From CALBPI01 sp039821605 (lineage in GTDB: Bacteria; Pseudomonadota; Gammaproteobacteria; Steroidobacterales; Woeseiaceae): 64,000 bases of DNA. Position 1 is the stretch's first letter. Each line of letters opens with the position of its first letter. A program made the position numbers and the translations under genes. Location: the NCBI GenBank assembly GCA_039821605.1, contig JBCBNV010000002.1:62001-126000 (forward strand). Direction: 5' to 3'. The notes under the pieces are model-generated. The model was not told the origin of the DNA, made no database searches, and worked only from the letters and a program-made list of their open reading frames with translations. Shown piece by piece: positions 42,404 through 52,306 of this stretch.

Positions 42404-43497
42404 TGGCCGACGCGCCCGAAAACGACGCCTCCGAAAACGCTGCGGACGACACGGAAGCGCCGCGCGAGATCTTGTCCGATGACGAGAAGGACGCGCTGCT
42501 GGCTGGCGTGGAGGCCGGCGTGGTTGGCGGTGCCGGCGACAGCGACACGGCCGCCAGCGTCATGCCGTTTGAACTGCGACCCGATGCCTACATCAACTTT
42601 GGCAGCTTTCCCCGTTTGCAGGGCATCTGCCAGCAAATGGCAAAACGTACGGCGGCGCTGTGGTCGACCCTGCTGCGCACCCGCGTCAGCGTGACCGCCG
42701 ACGAGACCTTCTCGGCGGGATTCGCGGCCGCGATCGCCAAGACCGTACCGCCCACGATTACCTTGCGCCTGGCACTGCAGCCTTTGCCAGGCAACGCCCT
42801 GATACTCATCGATGACGCGCTGCTGACGGCACTCGTCGAAGCCTTTTTCGGATTTACCGCCGAGGAGCCCGACGCCGAGGCGGGCGAAGCCGGCGCCGCC
42901 GAGCCCAGCCCGGAGGCACCGCCGAGACCCGCACGGCAGCACTTCACGGCCGGGGAGCTGCGCGTTGCCGAACTCGCAGTGGGTCAGTTCCTCGCTACCG
43001 TGGCGCCTTCGTGGGAAAAGCTGATCGCGCTAAACCCCGAAGTCCTGGCCCGGGAGTTCGATCCGAGTGTCGGCAGCGGCATCGACGCCAAGGAGCGCGT
43101 CATCGTGTGCCGCTTCGAAGTCCGCGTTGCCGGGCAGACGGGCCACTTCCGCCTGCTGCTTCCCGATACGCAGGTCGCGTCGATCATGGATGACCTCGAG
43201 GGCGCGGCCAACGCGCGTCGCGTCGAGGGCGACCCGCACTGGCGCGCCTGCTTCGAACACTACCTCGCCGAAACTGACGTGGTCACGGATGTTCACGTCA
43301 GCGACATCACGCTGCCCCTGCGCCAGGTTGTCACGCTGCAACCGGGTGATCTCCTGCCCATCGCGGCGCCCGAACGGGCCAGTCTCGCGATCGGCGGGGT
43401 CGTGCGTGCCGAGGGCACATTCGGCACCAGCGACGGCGCCAACGCGTTTCGCTTTGCGCGCTGGCTGAACGCTGACGGACAGCGCCGCCAAACCTGA
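42403..43497 (+). CDS. fliM: flagellar motor switch protein FliM
   Basis: C-ring switch protein, 364 residues. Near residue 24 the N-terminal EILSDDEKDALLAGVEAG corresponds to the CheY-P binding peptide (canonical ILSQAEIDALL), implying chemotactic control. The middle domain contains RPDAYINFGSFPRLQGICQQ and the C-terminal SpoA-like part VRAEGTFGTSDGANAFRFAR. The central GGxG-like surface is less conserved, and an acidic insert (EEPDAEAGEAGAAEPSPEAP) lies near residues 150-172. Confidence 0.92.
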   Translation: MADAPENDASENAADDTEAPREILSDDEKDALLAGVEAGVVGGAGDSDTAASVMPFELRPDAYINFGSFPRLQGICQQMAKRTAALWSTLLRTRVSVTADETFSAGFAAAIAKTVPPTITLRLALQPLPGNALILIDDALLTALVEAFFGFTAEEPDAEAGEAGAAEPSPEAPPRPARQHFTAGELRVAELAVGQFLATVAPSWEKLIALNPEVLAREFDPSVGSGIDAKERVIVCRFEVRVAGQTGHFRLLLPDTQVASIMDDLEGAANARRVEGDPHWRACFEHYLAETDVVTDVHVSDITLPLRQVVTLQPGDLLPIAAPERASLAIGGVVRAEGTFGTSDGANAFRFARWLNADGQRRQT

Positions 43498-43532
43498 TCT
43501 AGAACGAACCTACGCCTTACAGGAACCAGTCA

Positions 43533-43880
43533 ATGAGTGACACCAACGATGCCGCCACCGAAGAGAAGTACGCGCCCGACGCAATGACGCCGACGGCCGG
43601 TGACGCGGCCAGCCAGGCCGACGTCAATCTCGACCTGATTCTCGATGTTCCCGTGACGCTGGCCCTGCAGGTCGGCAGCACCACCATTTCCATCCGCGAA
43701 CTTGTCAATCTGGCAGAGGGCTCGGTGGTGGCGCTCGAGCGCAGCGCCAACGAACCGCTCGACGTACTCGTCAACGGCACGCTGGTCGCCCGCGGCGAGA
43801 TCGTCGTCGTCGATGGTCAGTTCGGGGTGCGCCTCACCGACGTGGTGAGCCCCGCCGAACGCATCCAGACGCTGAACTGA
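43533..43880 (+). CDS. fliN: flagellar motor switch protein FliN
   Basis: C-ring protein of 115 residues. The SpoA domain contains LDLILDVPVTLALQVGSTTI, IRELVNLAEGSVVALERSAN, EPLDVLVNGTLVARGEIVVV and FGVRLTDVVSPAERIQTLN, all canonical. The ATG is 36 bases after fliM, the widest internal gap of this operon. Confidence 0.96.
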   Translation: MSDTNDAATEEKYAPDAMTPTAGDAASQADVNLDLILDVPVTLALQVGSTTISIRELVNLAEGSVVALERSANEPLDVLVNGTLVARGEIVVVDGQFGVRLTDVVSPAERIQTLN

Positions 43881-43890
43881 GGCCGCACCG

Positions 43891-44313
43891 ATGCGACACC
43901 CGAGGCTCGCGCCCGTATTGGCGTCCCTGGCCCTGACGGCCACGGCGCAGGCGGCAGAACCCGTCGCGCTGCCCGCAGGCGGCGCCGCGGGCATGGTCAT
44001 GAACCTGGCGCTCGTGCTGCTCTTGATTGTCGTCTGCGGCTGGTTCTACGCCCGCGGACCGGCTCGCCTTCGCGGCACGACGGGCGCGCTGGACATCGTC
44101 GCGAGCCGTCAGGTGGGCAACCGCGAACGCCTCGCCGTTGTGCAGGTCGGCGACGAGCAGGTCCTGCTGGGCATCACTGCCAACGGCATCAGCCACCTGC
44201 ACACCTTGCGCGAGCCCATCAAGGCTGACGCACCCGCGGCAGCCAACACCGTGTTTGCCAGCAAGCTGCGCGAACTCGGCGCCGCATTGAAGCGCGGTGA
44301 GTCCACGTCATGA
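43891..44313 (+). CDS. fliO: flagellar export protein FliO
   Basis: Membrane protein assisting assembly of the export gate; 140 residues. It has a signal-like N-terminus, a hydrophobic span (MVMNLALVLLLIVVCGWFYA, about 32-51) and a cytoplasmic FliO domain with LDIVASRQVGNRERLAVVQV and DEQVLLGITANGISHLHTL. Its stop overlaps the fliP ATG. Confidence 0.92.
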   Translation: MRHPRLAPVLASLALTATAQAAEPVALPAGGAAGMVMNLALVLLLIVVCGWFYARGPARLRGTTGALDIVASRQVGNRERLAVVQVGDEQVLLGITANGISHLHTLREPIKADAPAAANTVFASKLRELGAALKRGESTS

Positions 44314-45050
44314 TGCGCGCACTTCTTTTTGCGGCGCTACTCTTCGTGCCCGGTCTCGCGGCTGCACAGGACGTTGCGCTGCCGCTGGTTGTGGAAGGCG
44401 CGGGACCCGAGGCGCCCGGGCAGCTCAGCCTGAGCCTGCAGATCCTCATCACAATGACGCTGCTGACGCTGTTGCCGGCGTTGCTGTTGTCGATGAGTGC
44501 GTTCATTCGAATGATCATCGTGCTGTCGATCTTGCGCCAGGCGCTGGGCACCGCGCAGACGCCGCCCAACCAGGTGCTCATCGGCATCTCCCTGTTCCTG
44601 ACCTTCTTTGTGATGTCACCCGTGATCAACACGGTCAATGCCGAGGCCGTGCAGCCGTACCGCGACGGTACGATGACGATGACCGATGCCGTGACGGCCG
44701 GGCTCAAGCCTGTGCGCGCGTTCATGCTCGACCAGACTCGTGATGCCGACCTCAAGCTGTTCGCCAACATCGCGGGTCATTCCGGGTTCGATTCGGTCGA
44801 TGACGTCCCGCTTAGCGTCGTGATTCCGGCGTTCATGGTCAGCGAGCTCAAGACAGCGTTCCAGATCGGGTTTCTGATCTTCATCCCGTTCCTGATCATC
44901 GACCTCGTGGTGTCGAGCGTCCTCATGTCCATGGGGATGATGATGCTCTCGCCGATGCTCATCTCGCTGCCGTTCAAGCTCATGCTGTTCGTGCTTGTCG
45001 ATGGCTGGGCGCTGCTGCTCGGCACGCTGGCCTCGAGTTTCTACGTCTGA
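44310..45050 (+). CDS. fliP: flagellar export gate protein FliP
   Basis: Core of the export channel, 246 residues. Signal peptide MMRALLFAALLFVPGLAAAQ is followed by LSLSLQILITMTLLTLLPAL, IRMIIVLSILRQALGTAQTP and the C-terminal MMLSPMLISLPFKLMLFVLV then DGWALLLGTLASSFYV. These are near-invariant FliP sequences. Confidence 0.97.
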   Translation: MMRALLFAALLFVPGLAAAQDVALPLVVEGAGPEAPGQLSLSLQILITMTLLTLLPALLLSMSAFIRMIIVLSILRQALGTAQTPPNQVLIGISLFLTFFVMSPVINTVNAEAVQPYRDGTMTMTDAVTAGLKPVRAFMLDQTRDADLKLFANIAGHSGFDSVDDVPLSVVIPAFMVSELKTAFQIGFLIFIPFLIIDLVVSSVLMSMGMMMLSPMLISLPFKLMLFVLVDGWALLLGTLASSFYV

Positions 45051-45057
45051 GGCCACC

Positions 45058-45327
45058 ATGACACCGGAATCCATTCTTTCGATCGGTCAGCAGGCGCTTT
45101 GGGTCACCTTCGCCGTGTCGTCACCGTTGCTGCTCTCGGCGCTGGCCGTGGGCCTGATCATCGGCATGCTGCAGGCGGCCACGCAGATCAACGAAATGAC
45201 GCTGTCGTTTATTCCGAAGCTGCTCGTGCTGGGCCTGTCGGTCATGGTCGCGGGTCCCTGGATCATAGGCACGCTCGTCAATTTCACGCGCACGCTGATC
45301 CAGGACATCCCCTCGATAATCGGGTGA
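45058..45327 (+). CDS. fliQ: flagellar export gate protein FliQ
   Basis: Small two-span component of the export gate, 89 residues from ATG 45058 (MTPESILSIGQQALWVTFAV). The conserved LIIGMLQAATQINEMTLSFI and PKLLVLGLSVMVAGPWIIGT are present. A longer open frame begins within fliP but the FliQ start is unambiguous. Confidence 0.97.
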   Translation: MTPESILSIGQQALWVTFAVSSPLLLSALAVGLIIGMLQAATQINEMTLSFIPKLLVLGLSVMVAGPWIIGTLVNFTRTLIQDIPSIIG

Positions 45328-45331
45328 CGCT

Positions 45332-46114
45332 GTGACGCTCGATATCGCGCCCATCGTCGAACTGCTCGCGGCCTACATCTGGCCGTTCATTCGTATCTCG
45401 ACCTTTGTCGTTGCAATCCCCGCCATCGGCGGCGCCTTCGTACCGCGTCGCATCCGCGCCCTGCTCGCGGTTGTACTCACATTGCTCATGGCGCCCGTCG
45501 TCGAGCACGACCTGTCACCGACGATGATGTTCTCGTTGTCGGGCCTCATCCACGCCATGCAGGAGGCCGCGCTCGGCTTCATCATGGGTTTCACGGTGCA
45601 GATCGTCTTCGACGCGGTCACGCTGGGCGCGCAGACGATCGCCATGAGCATGGGCCTGGGCTTCGCCGTGTTCATCGACCGCGCCACGGGTGTGAACATC
45701 CCCGTGGTCAGCCAGTTCTACCTCATGCTGACGATGCTCGTGTTCCTGGCAATCAATGGTCACCTGGCCCTGATTCAGCTCATGGCCGACAGTTTCACGG
45801 CGGCGCCCATCGGCAGCACGTTCCTCGACGCCTCTGACGTGCAGGCGATCCTGACCTGGTCGAGCCAGCTGTTCGTGGGCGCCATGCAGATCGCGCTGCC
45901 CGCGGTCACGACGCTGCTCATCGTCAACCTGTCGTTCGGCGTGATGAGCCGCGCGGCGCCGACCATGAACCTGTTCGCGGTCGGCTTCCCGATTTCGATG
46001 CTGCTCGGATTCACCGTGCTCTACCTCACGGTGGGCGGCATCGGGCGCATGTTCGACAACTTCTTCCCGGCAGCGCTTGATGCGCTCGCGGGCCTCACGG
46101 TGGGGGCGCGCTGA
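45332..46114 (+). CDS. fliR: flagellar export gate protein FliR
   Basis: Multi-span export gate component, 260 residues from GTG 45332. IWPFIRISTFVVAIPAIGGA, EAALGFIMGFTVQIVFDAVT and the C-terminal PTMNLFAVGFPISMLLGFTV fit FliR. The stop overlaps the flhB ATG by one base. Confidence 0.96.
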   Translation: MTLDIAPIVELLAAYIWPFIRISTFVVAIPAIGGAFVPRRIRALLAVVLTLLMAPVVEHDLSPTMMFSLSGLIHAMQEAALGFIMGFTVQIVFDAVTLGAQTIAMSMGLGFAVFIDRATGVNIPVVSQFYLMLTMLVFLAINGHLALIQLMADSFTAAPIGSTFLDASDVQAILTWSSQLFVGAMQIALPAVTTLLIVNLSFGVMSRAAPTMNLFAVGFPISMLLGFTVLYLTVGGIGRMFDNFFPAALDALAGLTVGAR

Positions 46115-47301
46115 TGGCTGAAGAGAACAAGGACGGCCAGGAAAAGACAGAACAAGCGACTCCCAAGCGTCGTCAGGACGCGCGCAAGAAGGGGGACGTA
46201 GCCCGGTCCAAGGAGCTCACCACCTCGGGCGTCATGCTGACGGCGTCGGCGGCGCTGCTCGTTCTGGGTGGCCCGCTGGGCGGTCGGCTTGCGGACGGCT
46301 TTGCGGCCGGCTTCGTGATCGACCGCAACCGCATGTTCGACCCGGGCTATCTTTCTGAGTCGCTGGCCGGGCAGGTGGTCTCTGCGCTGTTCATCATGCT
46401 GCCGCTCGGTTTGGTCATCGCCTGTGCGGCCTTCGGATTCTCGGTCATGCTCGGCGGCGCCACGTTCAGTGCAACGGCTTTCGCCCCCAAGGCCGAGCGG
46501 ATCAATCCGGGCAAGGGCCTAAAACGCATGTTCGGAATCAAGGCGATGGTGGAGCTGGCCAAGTCTGTCGCCAAAGTGGCGCTGATCGCTCTGATCGCCG
46601 TGGCCTGGCTCACCTATGTCGGGCCCGAGGTCATGCGACTGGCTGACATGCCGACCTCGGCCGGGCTCGTCAAAGCGACCTGGCTCGCGGCGATGACGCT
46701 GCTCGTCGTGAGCACGGGCTTGCTCGTGGGCACGGCCATCGACGTGCCCTGGCAGCTGTTCGACCACGCCAAGAAACTGCGAATGACGCGCCAGGAAGTC
46801 CGCGACGAACAGAAAGAAACGGACGGTCGGCCCGAGGTGCGCCAACGCATCCGCCAGATGCAGCAGGAGGTGGCCACGCGCCGCATGATGGACTCGGTGC
46901 CGTACGCAGACGTGATCATCACCAACCCGACGCACTACGCCGTGGCGCTCTCCTACCAGGAGGGCCGCATGGCCGCGCCCAAGGTTGTGGCCAAGGGTCA
47001 GGACCTCGTGGCGGCCCGCATTCGCGAGATCGGCGACGAGCACCGTGTGCCGCTGTTCTCGGCACCGCCGCTCGCGCGCTCGCTGTTCTTCTCGACCAAG
47101 ATCGACCAGGAAATACCCGCGGGCCTCTATACGGCGGTCGCCCAGGTGCTCGCTTACATCTTCCAGCTGCGCGATCTCGCACCGGGCGCACAGCGACCCG
47201 AGCCACCCGTGCCCGAGGTCGATGAATACCGCTTTACCAAACGCCGCGTGCCGGCCGAAACCGATAACGATAACGATAGCGACAGGGAGTCTGACGCATG
47301 A
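46114..47301 (+). CDS. flhB: flagellar export switch protein FlhB
   Basis: Export-apparatus protein that changes substrate class after self-cleavage. 395 residues: basic N-terminus (GQEKTEQATPKRRQDARKKG), four membrane spans, and a cytoplasmic domain with the autocleavage motif N-P-T-H in ADVIITNPTHYAVALSYQ. The charged C-terminal tail (DNDNDSDRESDA) extends past the usual end. The stop overlaps the flhA start. Confidence 0.96.
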   Translation: MAEENKDGQEKTEQATPKRRQDARKKGDVARSKELTTSGVMLTASAALLVLGGPLGGRLADGFAAGFVIDRNRMFDPGYLSESLAGQVVSALFIMLPLGLVIACAAFGFSVMLGGATFSATAFAPKAERINPGKGLKRMFGIKAMVELAKSVAKVALIALIAVAWLTYVGPEVMRLADMPTSAGLVKATWLAAMTLLVVSTGLLVGTAIDVPWQLFDHAKKLRMTRQEVRDEQKETDGRPEVRQRIRQMQQEVATRRMMDSVPYADVIITNPTHYAVALSYQEGRMAAPKVVAKGQDLVAARIREIGDEHRVPLFSAPPLARSLFFSTKIDQEIPAGLYTAVAQVLAYIFQLRDLAPGAQRPEPPVPEVDEYRFTKRRVPAETDNDNDSDRESDA

Positions 47302-49340
47302 CGCGCCTTGGGAATTTTGGTCGCGGCCTCGGGGTGCCGATGTTACTGCTCGTGATCCTCGCGATGATGATGGTGCCGTTGCCGCCGTTCGCGCTCGACA
47401 CGCTGTTCACGTTCAATATCGCATTGTCGCTGGCAATCCTGCTCACGGTCATCTACGTCGCGCGACCGCTCGACTTCGGCGTGTTCCCGACGGTACTGCT
47501 CGTCGTCACGCTGCTCCGGCTCGCGCTCAACATCGCCTCAACGCGCGTCGTGCTGCTGGACGGTCACACGGGCAGCGGCGCCGCGGGCAAGGTCATCCAG
47601 GCGTTCGCAGACTTCGTCGTGGGCGGCAACTTCGCCGTCGGCTTCGTGGTGTTCTCGATACTGGTGATTATCAACTTCGTCGTGGTCACCAAGGGCGCGG
47701 GGCGCGTGTCCGAGGTTACGGCGCGCTTCACGCTTGACGCCATGCCGGGTAAGCAGATGGCCATCGACGCCGATCTCAACGCGGGCCTTATCGATCAGGA
47801 CACCGCACGCACGCGGCGCAAGGAAGTGGCCAACGAAGCCGACTTCTACGGCGCCATGGACGGTGCCAGCAAATTCGTCCGCGGCGACGCCATCGCGGGC
47901 ATTCTCATTCTGTTTATCAACGTCATCGGCGGTCTCGCAATCGGCACGGTGCAACACGACCTGAGCTTCACCGAAGCCGGTCGTATCTACACCCTGCTGA
48001 CGATTGGCGACGGCCTCGTGGCCCAGGTGCCGTCGCTGCTGCTGTCGACGGCGGTCGCCGTCATCGTCACGCGCGTCTCCGATGCGCAGGACATGTCGAG
48101 CCAGATCGTGCGCCAGGTGTTCAACCAGCCGCGCACGCTGGCCGTGACGGCCGGCGTGCTCGTGACGCTGGGCCTGATCCCGGGCATGCCCAACTTCGCG
48201 TTCATTCTGCTCGCGAGTGTCTGCGGCTACGCGAGCTGGCGCCTGTCACGCAAGTCCGCGCCCGAGCCAGAGGTGCTCGAGGCGGCGCCCGCGCCCGAAC
48301 CCGAAACGCGCGAGCTGACCTGGGAAGACGTCACGCCGCTCGACACGATCGGTCTCGAAGTCGGCTACCGGCTGATTCCGCTTGTGGACCGCCAACGCGG
48401 CGGCCCGCTCGTAAACCGGATCAAGGGCGTGCGACGCAAGCTCACGGACACCCTGGGCTTCTTGCTGCCGCCCGTTCACATCCGAGACAACTTGGACCTC
48501 AAACCCTCGGCCTATCGCATCTCGGTGATGGGCGTACCCCTGGGCGAGGGCGAGATCGAGTCCGACCGCGACCTGGCCATCAATCCCGGTCAAGTCTACG
48601 GCGACATCAAGGGCCTCAAGACGCGCGATCCCGCATTCGGTCTCGATGCGGTCTGGATCGAACCTGCGCAACAGGAAGAGGCGCAAATGCTCGGCTACAC
48701 CGTCGTCGATCCGAGCACGGTCGTCGCCACTCACATCAGCCAGGTGCTGCAGCAACAGGCGCATGAGCTCATCGGCCACGAGGAGCTGCAGCAGCTGCTC
48801 GAGCGCCTGGGCAAGAGCGCGCCCAAGCTCGTCGAGGAACTCACGCCCAAGACGCTGCCCATGGCCACGATCCTGCGTGTGGCGCAGAACCTGCTGGCCG
48901 AGGGCATTCCGATCCGCAATATTCGAAAGATCGCCGAAACTTTGGCTGATCACGGCGCCAAGAGTCAGGATCCCGACGCTTTGACGTCTGCCGTACGCGT
49001 CGCCTTGGGCCGCTCCATCGTCCAGAACATCAGTCCTGACGCGGAAGAGCTGCCGGTCTTGACGCTCGAGCCCGAGTTGGAACAGATCTTGAATAATACC
49101 TCTCAGAACGGGTCCGTGGCCGGACTCGAACCGGGGCTCGTGGAGCGTATCCACCGATCCCTGGCCGAGAAGGCCAACGACCAGGAGGCAGCCGGGGAAT
49201 CCGCGGTGTTGCTGGTTGGACCCACGGTCAGGCCCTGGCTGGCGAAGATGATGAAAGGCATTCGGAACCTGCACGTCCTGGCTTACAACGAGATTCCCGA
49301 CGACCGACAGATTCGGATGATCGCGTCAGTCGGACAGTAG
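47298..49340 (+). CDS. flhA: flagellar export protein FlhA
   Basis: Largest export gate component, 680 residues. Eight N-terminal spans, the FHIPEP-like cytoplasmic loop (TLDAMPGKQMAIDADLNAGL followed by DFYGAMDGASKFVRGDAIAG), and a cytoplasmic chaperone-docking domain with HIRDNLDLKPSAYRISVMG. These are typical. The ATG 47298 overlaps the flhB stop. Confidence 0.97.
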   Translation: MTRLGNFGRGLGVPMLLLVILAMMMVPLPPFALDTLFTFNIALSLAILLTVIYVARPLDFGVFPTVLLVVTLLRLALNIASTRVVLLDGHTGSGAAGKVIQAFADFVVGGNFAVGFVVFSILVIINFVVVTKGAGRVSEVTARFTLDAMPGKQMAIDADLNAGLIDQDTARTRRKEVANEADFYGAMDGASKFVRGDAIAGILILFINVIGGLAIGTVQHDLSFTEAGRIYTLLTIGDGLVAQVPSLLLSTAVAVIVTRVSDAQDMSSQIVRQVFNQPRTLAVTAGVLVTLGLIPGMPNFAFILLASVCGYASWRLSRKSAPEPEVLEAAPAPEPETRELTWEDVTPLDTIGLEVGYRLIPLVDRQRGGPLVNRIKGVRRKLTDTLGFLLPPVHIRDNLDLKPSAYRISVMGVPLGEGEIESDRDLAINPGQVYGDIKGLKTRDPAFGLDAVWIEPAQQEEAQMLGYTVVDPSTVVATHISQVLQQQAHELIGHEELQQLLERLGKSAPKLVEELTPKTLPMATILRVAQNLLAEGIPIRNIRKIAETLADHGAKSQDPDALTSAVRVALGRSIVQNISPDAEELPVLTLEPELEQILNNTSQNGSVAGLEPGLVERIHRSLAEKANDQEAAGESAVLLVGPTVRPWLAKMMKGIRNLHVLAYNEIPDDRQIRMIASVGQ

Positions 49341-49396
49341 GGGCAGGGAGGCGCGAAACGGATTCGCGCGACAAGTGGCACGGAGCTACGTAGAAG

Positions 49397-50698
49397 ATGA
49401 AAATCAAAAGGTTTCTGGCACCGAACATGCGCGAGGCACTCAAGGCCGTGCGCACCGAGCAGGGTCCCGACGCGGTGATTCTGTCGAACCGGCGGGTCGG
49501 TGATTACATCGAGATTATCGCAGCGCTCGATTACGACGAGGCGCTCGTAAAGCAGGCAATACGCCAGCCCGCCTCGGCGTCGGAGGCCGCCGCAAGCGCA
49601 CAGCCCGAGGTCGAGGAAGCGGAGGCCGAAACCGCGGCGACCGCACAAGACCCCGTTCGCGACCTGCTTGCCATGGTCGACCAGGGTACAGCGCACGCCG
49701 AAACGCACCGCATCGATGACACGCATGTCACGGCGCTTGAAGTGGCCCCCGATGGTCACGCTTTGGGCGGCGTGCGCAGCGAACTGGCCGCACTGCGCGA
49801 TCTCATCGCCAACCAGGTGGGCGCGCTGAGCTGGCAACAGCAGGCCACGCGAGACCCGGTCCGCGCCCAGGTGCTGCGCAACCTCACCCGGCTGGGCATC
49901 GAGCCTGATATCGCCTGCCGGGTCTGCGACGAGATCGAACGCGCGCCCGGCAAATTCACGCACGCCTGGCGCCAGCCCATCGCCGAGTTGTCGCGGGCCT
50001 TACCGGTGGCTGACGAGTCGCTCATCGAGCATGGCGGCGTCGCCGCCTTCGTTGGCCCCACGGGGGTCGGCAAGACGACCACGATTGCCAAGATCGCGTC
50101 GCAGTACGCGGTCCGCCACGGTGCCCGCGATATTGCGCTCGTGTCGATGGACAGCTACCGGATCGGTGCGCAGGACCAGTTGCGCACATTCGGCCGCATC
50201 ATCAACGCATCGGTATTCGAAGCGTCGGGCCCCGCGGCGCTCAGGAATTTGCTCGAGCGGCTCGAAGACTACCGGCTTGTACTCATCGACACCGCGGGCG
50301 TCAGCCAGCGCGATGTGCGCCTCGCACAGATGCTCGATGGGCTGGCGAGCCAGACGCGCCCCGTCGACCTCTATCTGACGCTGGCCGCGACGACGGACGC
50401 GCCGCTGCTCGGCGAGATCGTGCGCCAGTACGGCCAGGTGCAGCTCAAGGCCGCCGTGCTCACAAAGATCGACGAGGCGAGCCGCCTGGGCGCGCCGTTG
50501 TCCGTGCTCATTCGCAATGGCCTGCCGCTGACCTACCTGTGCGACGGACAGCGTGTTCCAGACGATCTCTCGAGTGCGGTGCGCCGCAAGCTCTGGCTCA
50601 TGAACCGGGCGCTCGAGTACGCGTCCGAAGATCAATTCCTGCCTGAAGAACTGGACCTGGCCGAGCGCTTCGGCCGCGTGGAGGCGAGCCATGGATAA
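49397..50698 (+). CDS. flhF: flagellar GTPase FlhF
   Basis: SRP-type GTPase that sets polar flagellar position and number. 433 residues: N-terminal basic MKIKRFLAPNMREALKAVRT, a variable acidic B domain, and the NG domain with the P-loop FVGPTGVGKTTTIAKIASQY, VSMDSYRIGAQDQLRTF and LIDTAGVSQRD. Presence of flhF-flhG strongly suggests polar flagella. The stop overlaps flhG. Confidence 0.96.
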   Translation: MKIKRFLAPNMREALKAVRTEQGPDAVILSNRRVGDYIEIIAALDYDEALVKQAIRQPASASEAAASAQPEVEEAEAETAATAQDPVRDLLAMVDQGTAHAETHRIDDTHVTALEVAPDGHALGGVRSELAALRDLIANQVGALSWQQQATRDPVRAQVLRNLTRLGIEPDIACRVCDEIERAPGKFTHAWRQPIAELSRALPVADESLIEHGGVAAFVGPTGVGKTTTIAKIASQYAVRHGARDIALVSMDSYRIGAQDQLRTFGRIINASVFEASGPAALRNLLERLEDYRLVLIDTAGVSQRDVRLAQMLDGLASQTRPVDLYLTLAATTDAPLLGEIVRQYGQVQLKAAVLTKIDEASRLGAPLSVLIRNGLPLTYLCDGQRVPDDLSSAVRRKLWLMNRALEYASEDQFLPEELDLAERFGRVEASHG

Positions 50699-51566
50699 CT
50701 CGGTACAGGCCACAGAACTGCGCGAGTCCGTCGCGGCGAAGCCCACCAAGGTCATCGCGGTCACAAGCGGCAAGGGTGGTGTCGGCAAGACCAATGTCTC
50801 GGTCAACCTGTCTGTCGCTCTTGCGCAGCGCGGTCGCAACGTGATGCTCATGGACGCCGACCTGAGCCTCGCCAACGTGGACGTGCTGCTCGGCTTGCAG
50901 CCTGCCTGCAACCTGGCGCACCTGATCCGCGGCGAAGCGCAGCTCGAACAGGCCATCATGACCGGTCCGTCCGGCGTGCGCATCGTGCCGGCCTCTTCGG
51001 GGGACCGCACGATGGCCGACCTGCCGCAAGCATCGCAGGCCGCCATCATCTCCTCATTCTCCCAGCTGCAAAGCCAGCCCGAGGTGCTCGTCGTCGATAC
51101 GGCCGCGGGCATCGCCGAGAACGTGGCCCGGTTTTGCCAGGCCGCGCAGCACGTGCTCGTCGTCGTGTGCGACGAGCCGGCTTCGATCACAGACGCCTAT
51201 GCACTCATCAAGGTGTTCAGTCGTGACTACGGCATCCGCCGCTTCAACGTGCTTTCGAACATGTCCCGAAGCCGCGTCGACGGTCGCGAGCTGTTCGAGA
51301 AGCTCCTGCGTGTCACGGACCGGTTTCTCGACGTTGTGCTGAGCCACGCGGGCACGATTCCCTCCGATGGCTACCTGCGCAAGGCCGTGCAGGAACAACG
51401 CGCCGTCGTCGATGGCTACCCCGCGAGCTGGTCTGCGAAGGCGTTCGCCCAGCTCGCCGAAAAGGCCGAAGCCTGGCAACAGCCGCACGGCGCCAGCGGC
51501 GGCCTCAAATTCTTTTTCGAGCGACTCATCGCCGAACAACAACTCGTTTCAGGAGAACAGGGATGA
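50691..51566 (+). CDS. flhG: flagellar number regulator FlhG (FleN), MinD-type ATPase
   Basis: ParA/MinD-family ATPase that limits flagellar number and, in Pseudomonas, restrains FleQ. 291 residues with deviant Walker A VTSGKGGVGKTNVSVNLSVA, DADLSLANVDVLLGLQP and VVDTAAGIAENV. The N-terminus lacks a long FleQ-binding extension by eye. It overlaps flhF at its start and fliA at its end. Confidence 0.95.
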   Translation: MDNSVQATELRESVAAKPTKVIAVTSGKGGVGKTNVSVNLSVALAQRGRNVMLMDADLSLANVDVLLGLQPACNLAHLIRGEAQLEQAIMTGPSGVRIVPASSGDRTMADLPQASQAAIISSFSQLQSQPEVLVVDTAAGIAENVARFCQAAQHVLVVVCDEPASITDAYALIKVFSRDYGIRRFNVLSNMSRSRVDGRELFEKLLRVTDRFLDVVLSHAGTIPSDGYLRKAVQEQRAVVDGYPASWSAKAFAQLAEKAEAWQQPHGASGGLKFFFERLIAEQQLVSGEQG

Positions 51567-52306
51567 GCTACGCACAAGCCAAGAGCTCGGGTGCGGCCAG
51601 CGCCTCGGAGCAACTCATCAACGACAGTCTTGTGCTCGTGAAGCGCATCGCGCATCACATCCTCGCCAAGCTGCCGGCGAGCATCGAGCTCGACGATCTC
51701 GTCCAGGCCGGCATGCTCGGGCTCATCGAGGCGGCGGCGCACTACGACGAGAGCCGTGGCGCGAGCTTCGAGACCTACGCAGGGATTCGAATCCGGGGCG
51801 CGATTCTCGATGAGGTGCGCAAGTCCGACTGGACGCCGCGCTCCGTGCACCGGCGCTACCGCAGTATCACGGAAGCCATTTCCGAGCTGCAGTCGGACCT
51901 CGGCCGCCACCCCAGCGACCAGGAGATCGCGGACCATCTCGATATGCCGCTCGAGGAGTACCACGACGTGCTCCGCGACTCGGCAAGCTGCCGCTTGTTC
52001 AGTCTCGAGCAGCCCTACACCGACTCGGATCGATCCCGCGAAATCGCATCGGCCGACCACGCCGAGCCTGATGATGCACTTGAGGAGACCCAGTTCACGG
52101 ACCGGCTCGAGAGCGCCATCTCGAAGCTGCCCGAGCGCGAGCGCCTGGTGCTGTCGCTCTACTACCAGCGCGACATGAACCTCAAGGAGGTCGGCATGAT
52201 CCTGGGTGTCAGTGAATCCCGCGTGTGCCAGATCCACGGGCAGGCGCTGCTGCGGCTCAAGTCACGTCTTGGCGAATACGCGGACTACCTCGGAGAGAAG
52301 ATGTGA
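51563..52306 (+). CDS. fliA: flagellar sigma factor FliA (sigma-28)
   Basis: Directs transcription of late flagellar genes. 247 residues with region 2 (ELDDLVQAGMLGLIEAAAHY, ETYAGIRIRGAILDEVRKSD), region 3 (WTPRSVHRRYRSITEAISEL) and region 4 HTH (LKEVGMILGVSESRVCQIHG). Targets in this window are the sites before flgM and fliC, and its partner is FlgM at 14559-14873. The next gene starts at a GTG overlapping its stop. Confidence 0.96.
   Translation: MSYAQAKSSGAASASEQLINDSLVLVKRIAHHILAKLPASIELDDLVQAGMLGLIEAAAHYDESRGASFETYAGIRIRGAILDEVRKSDWTPRSVHRRYRSITEAISELQSDLGRHPSDQEIADHLDMPLEEYHDVLRDSASCRLFSLEQPYTDSDRSREIASADHAEPDDALEETQFTDRLESAISKLPERERLVLSLYYQRDMNLKEVGMILGVSESRVCQIHGQALLRLKSRLGEYADYLGEKM

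Noticed and set aside
49368..49384. Sigma-54 promoter before flhF
   Set aside because: Only the -24 TGGCACG is present; the -12 position reads TACGT, without GC at the correct spacing.
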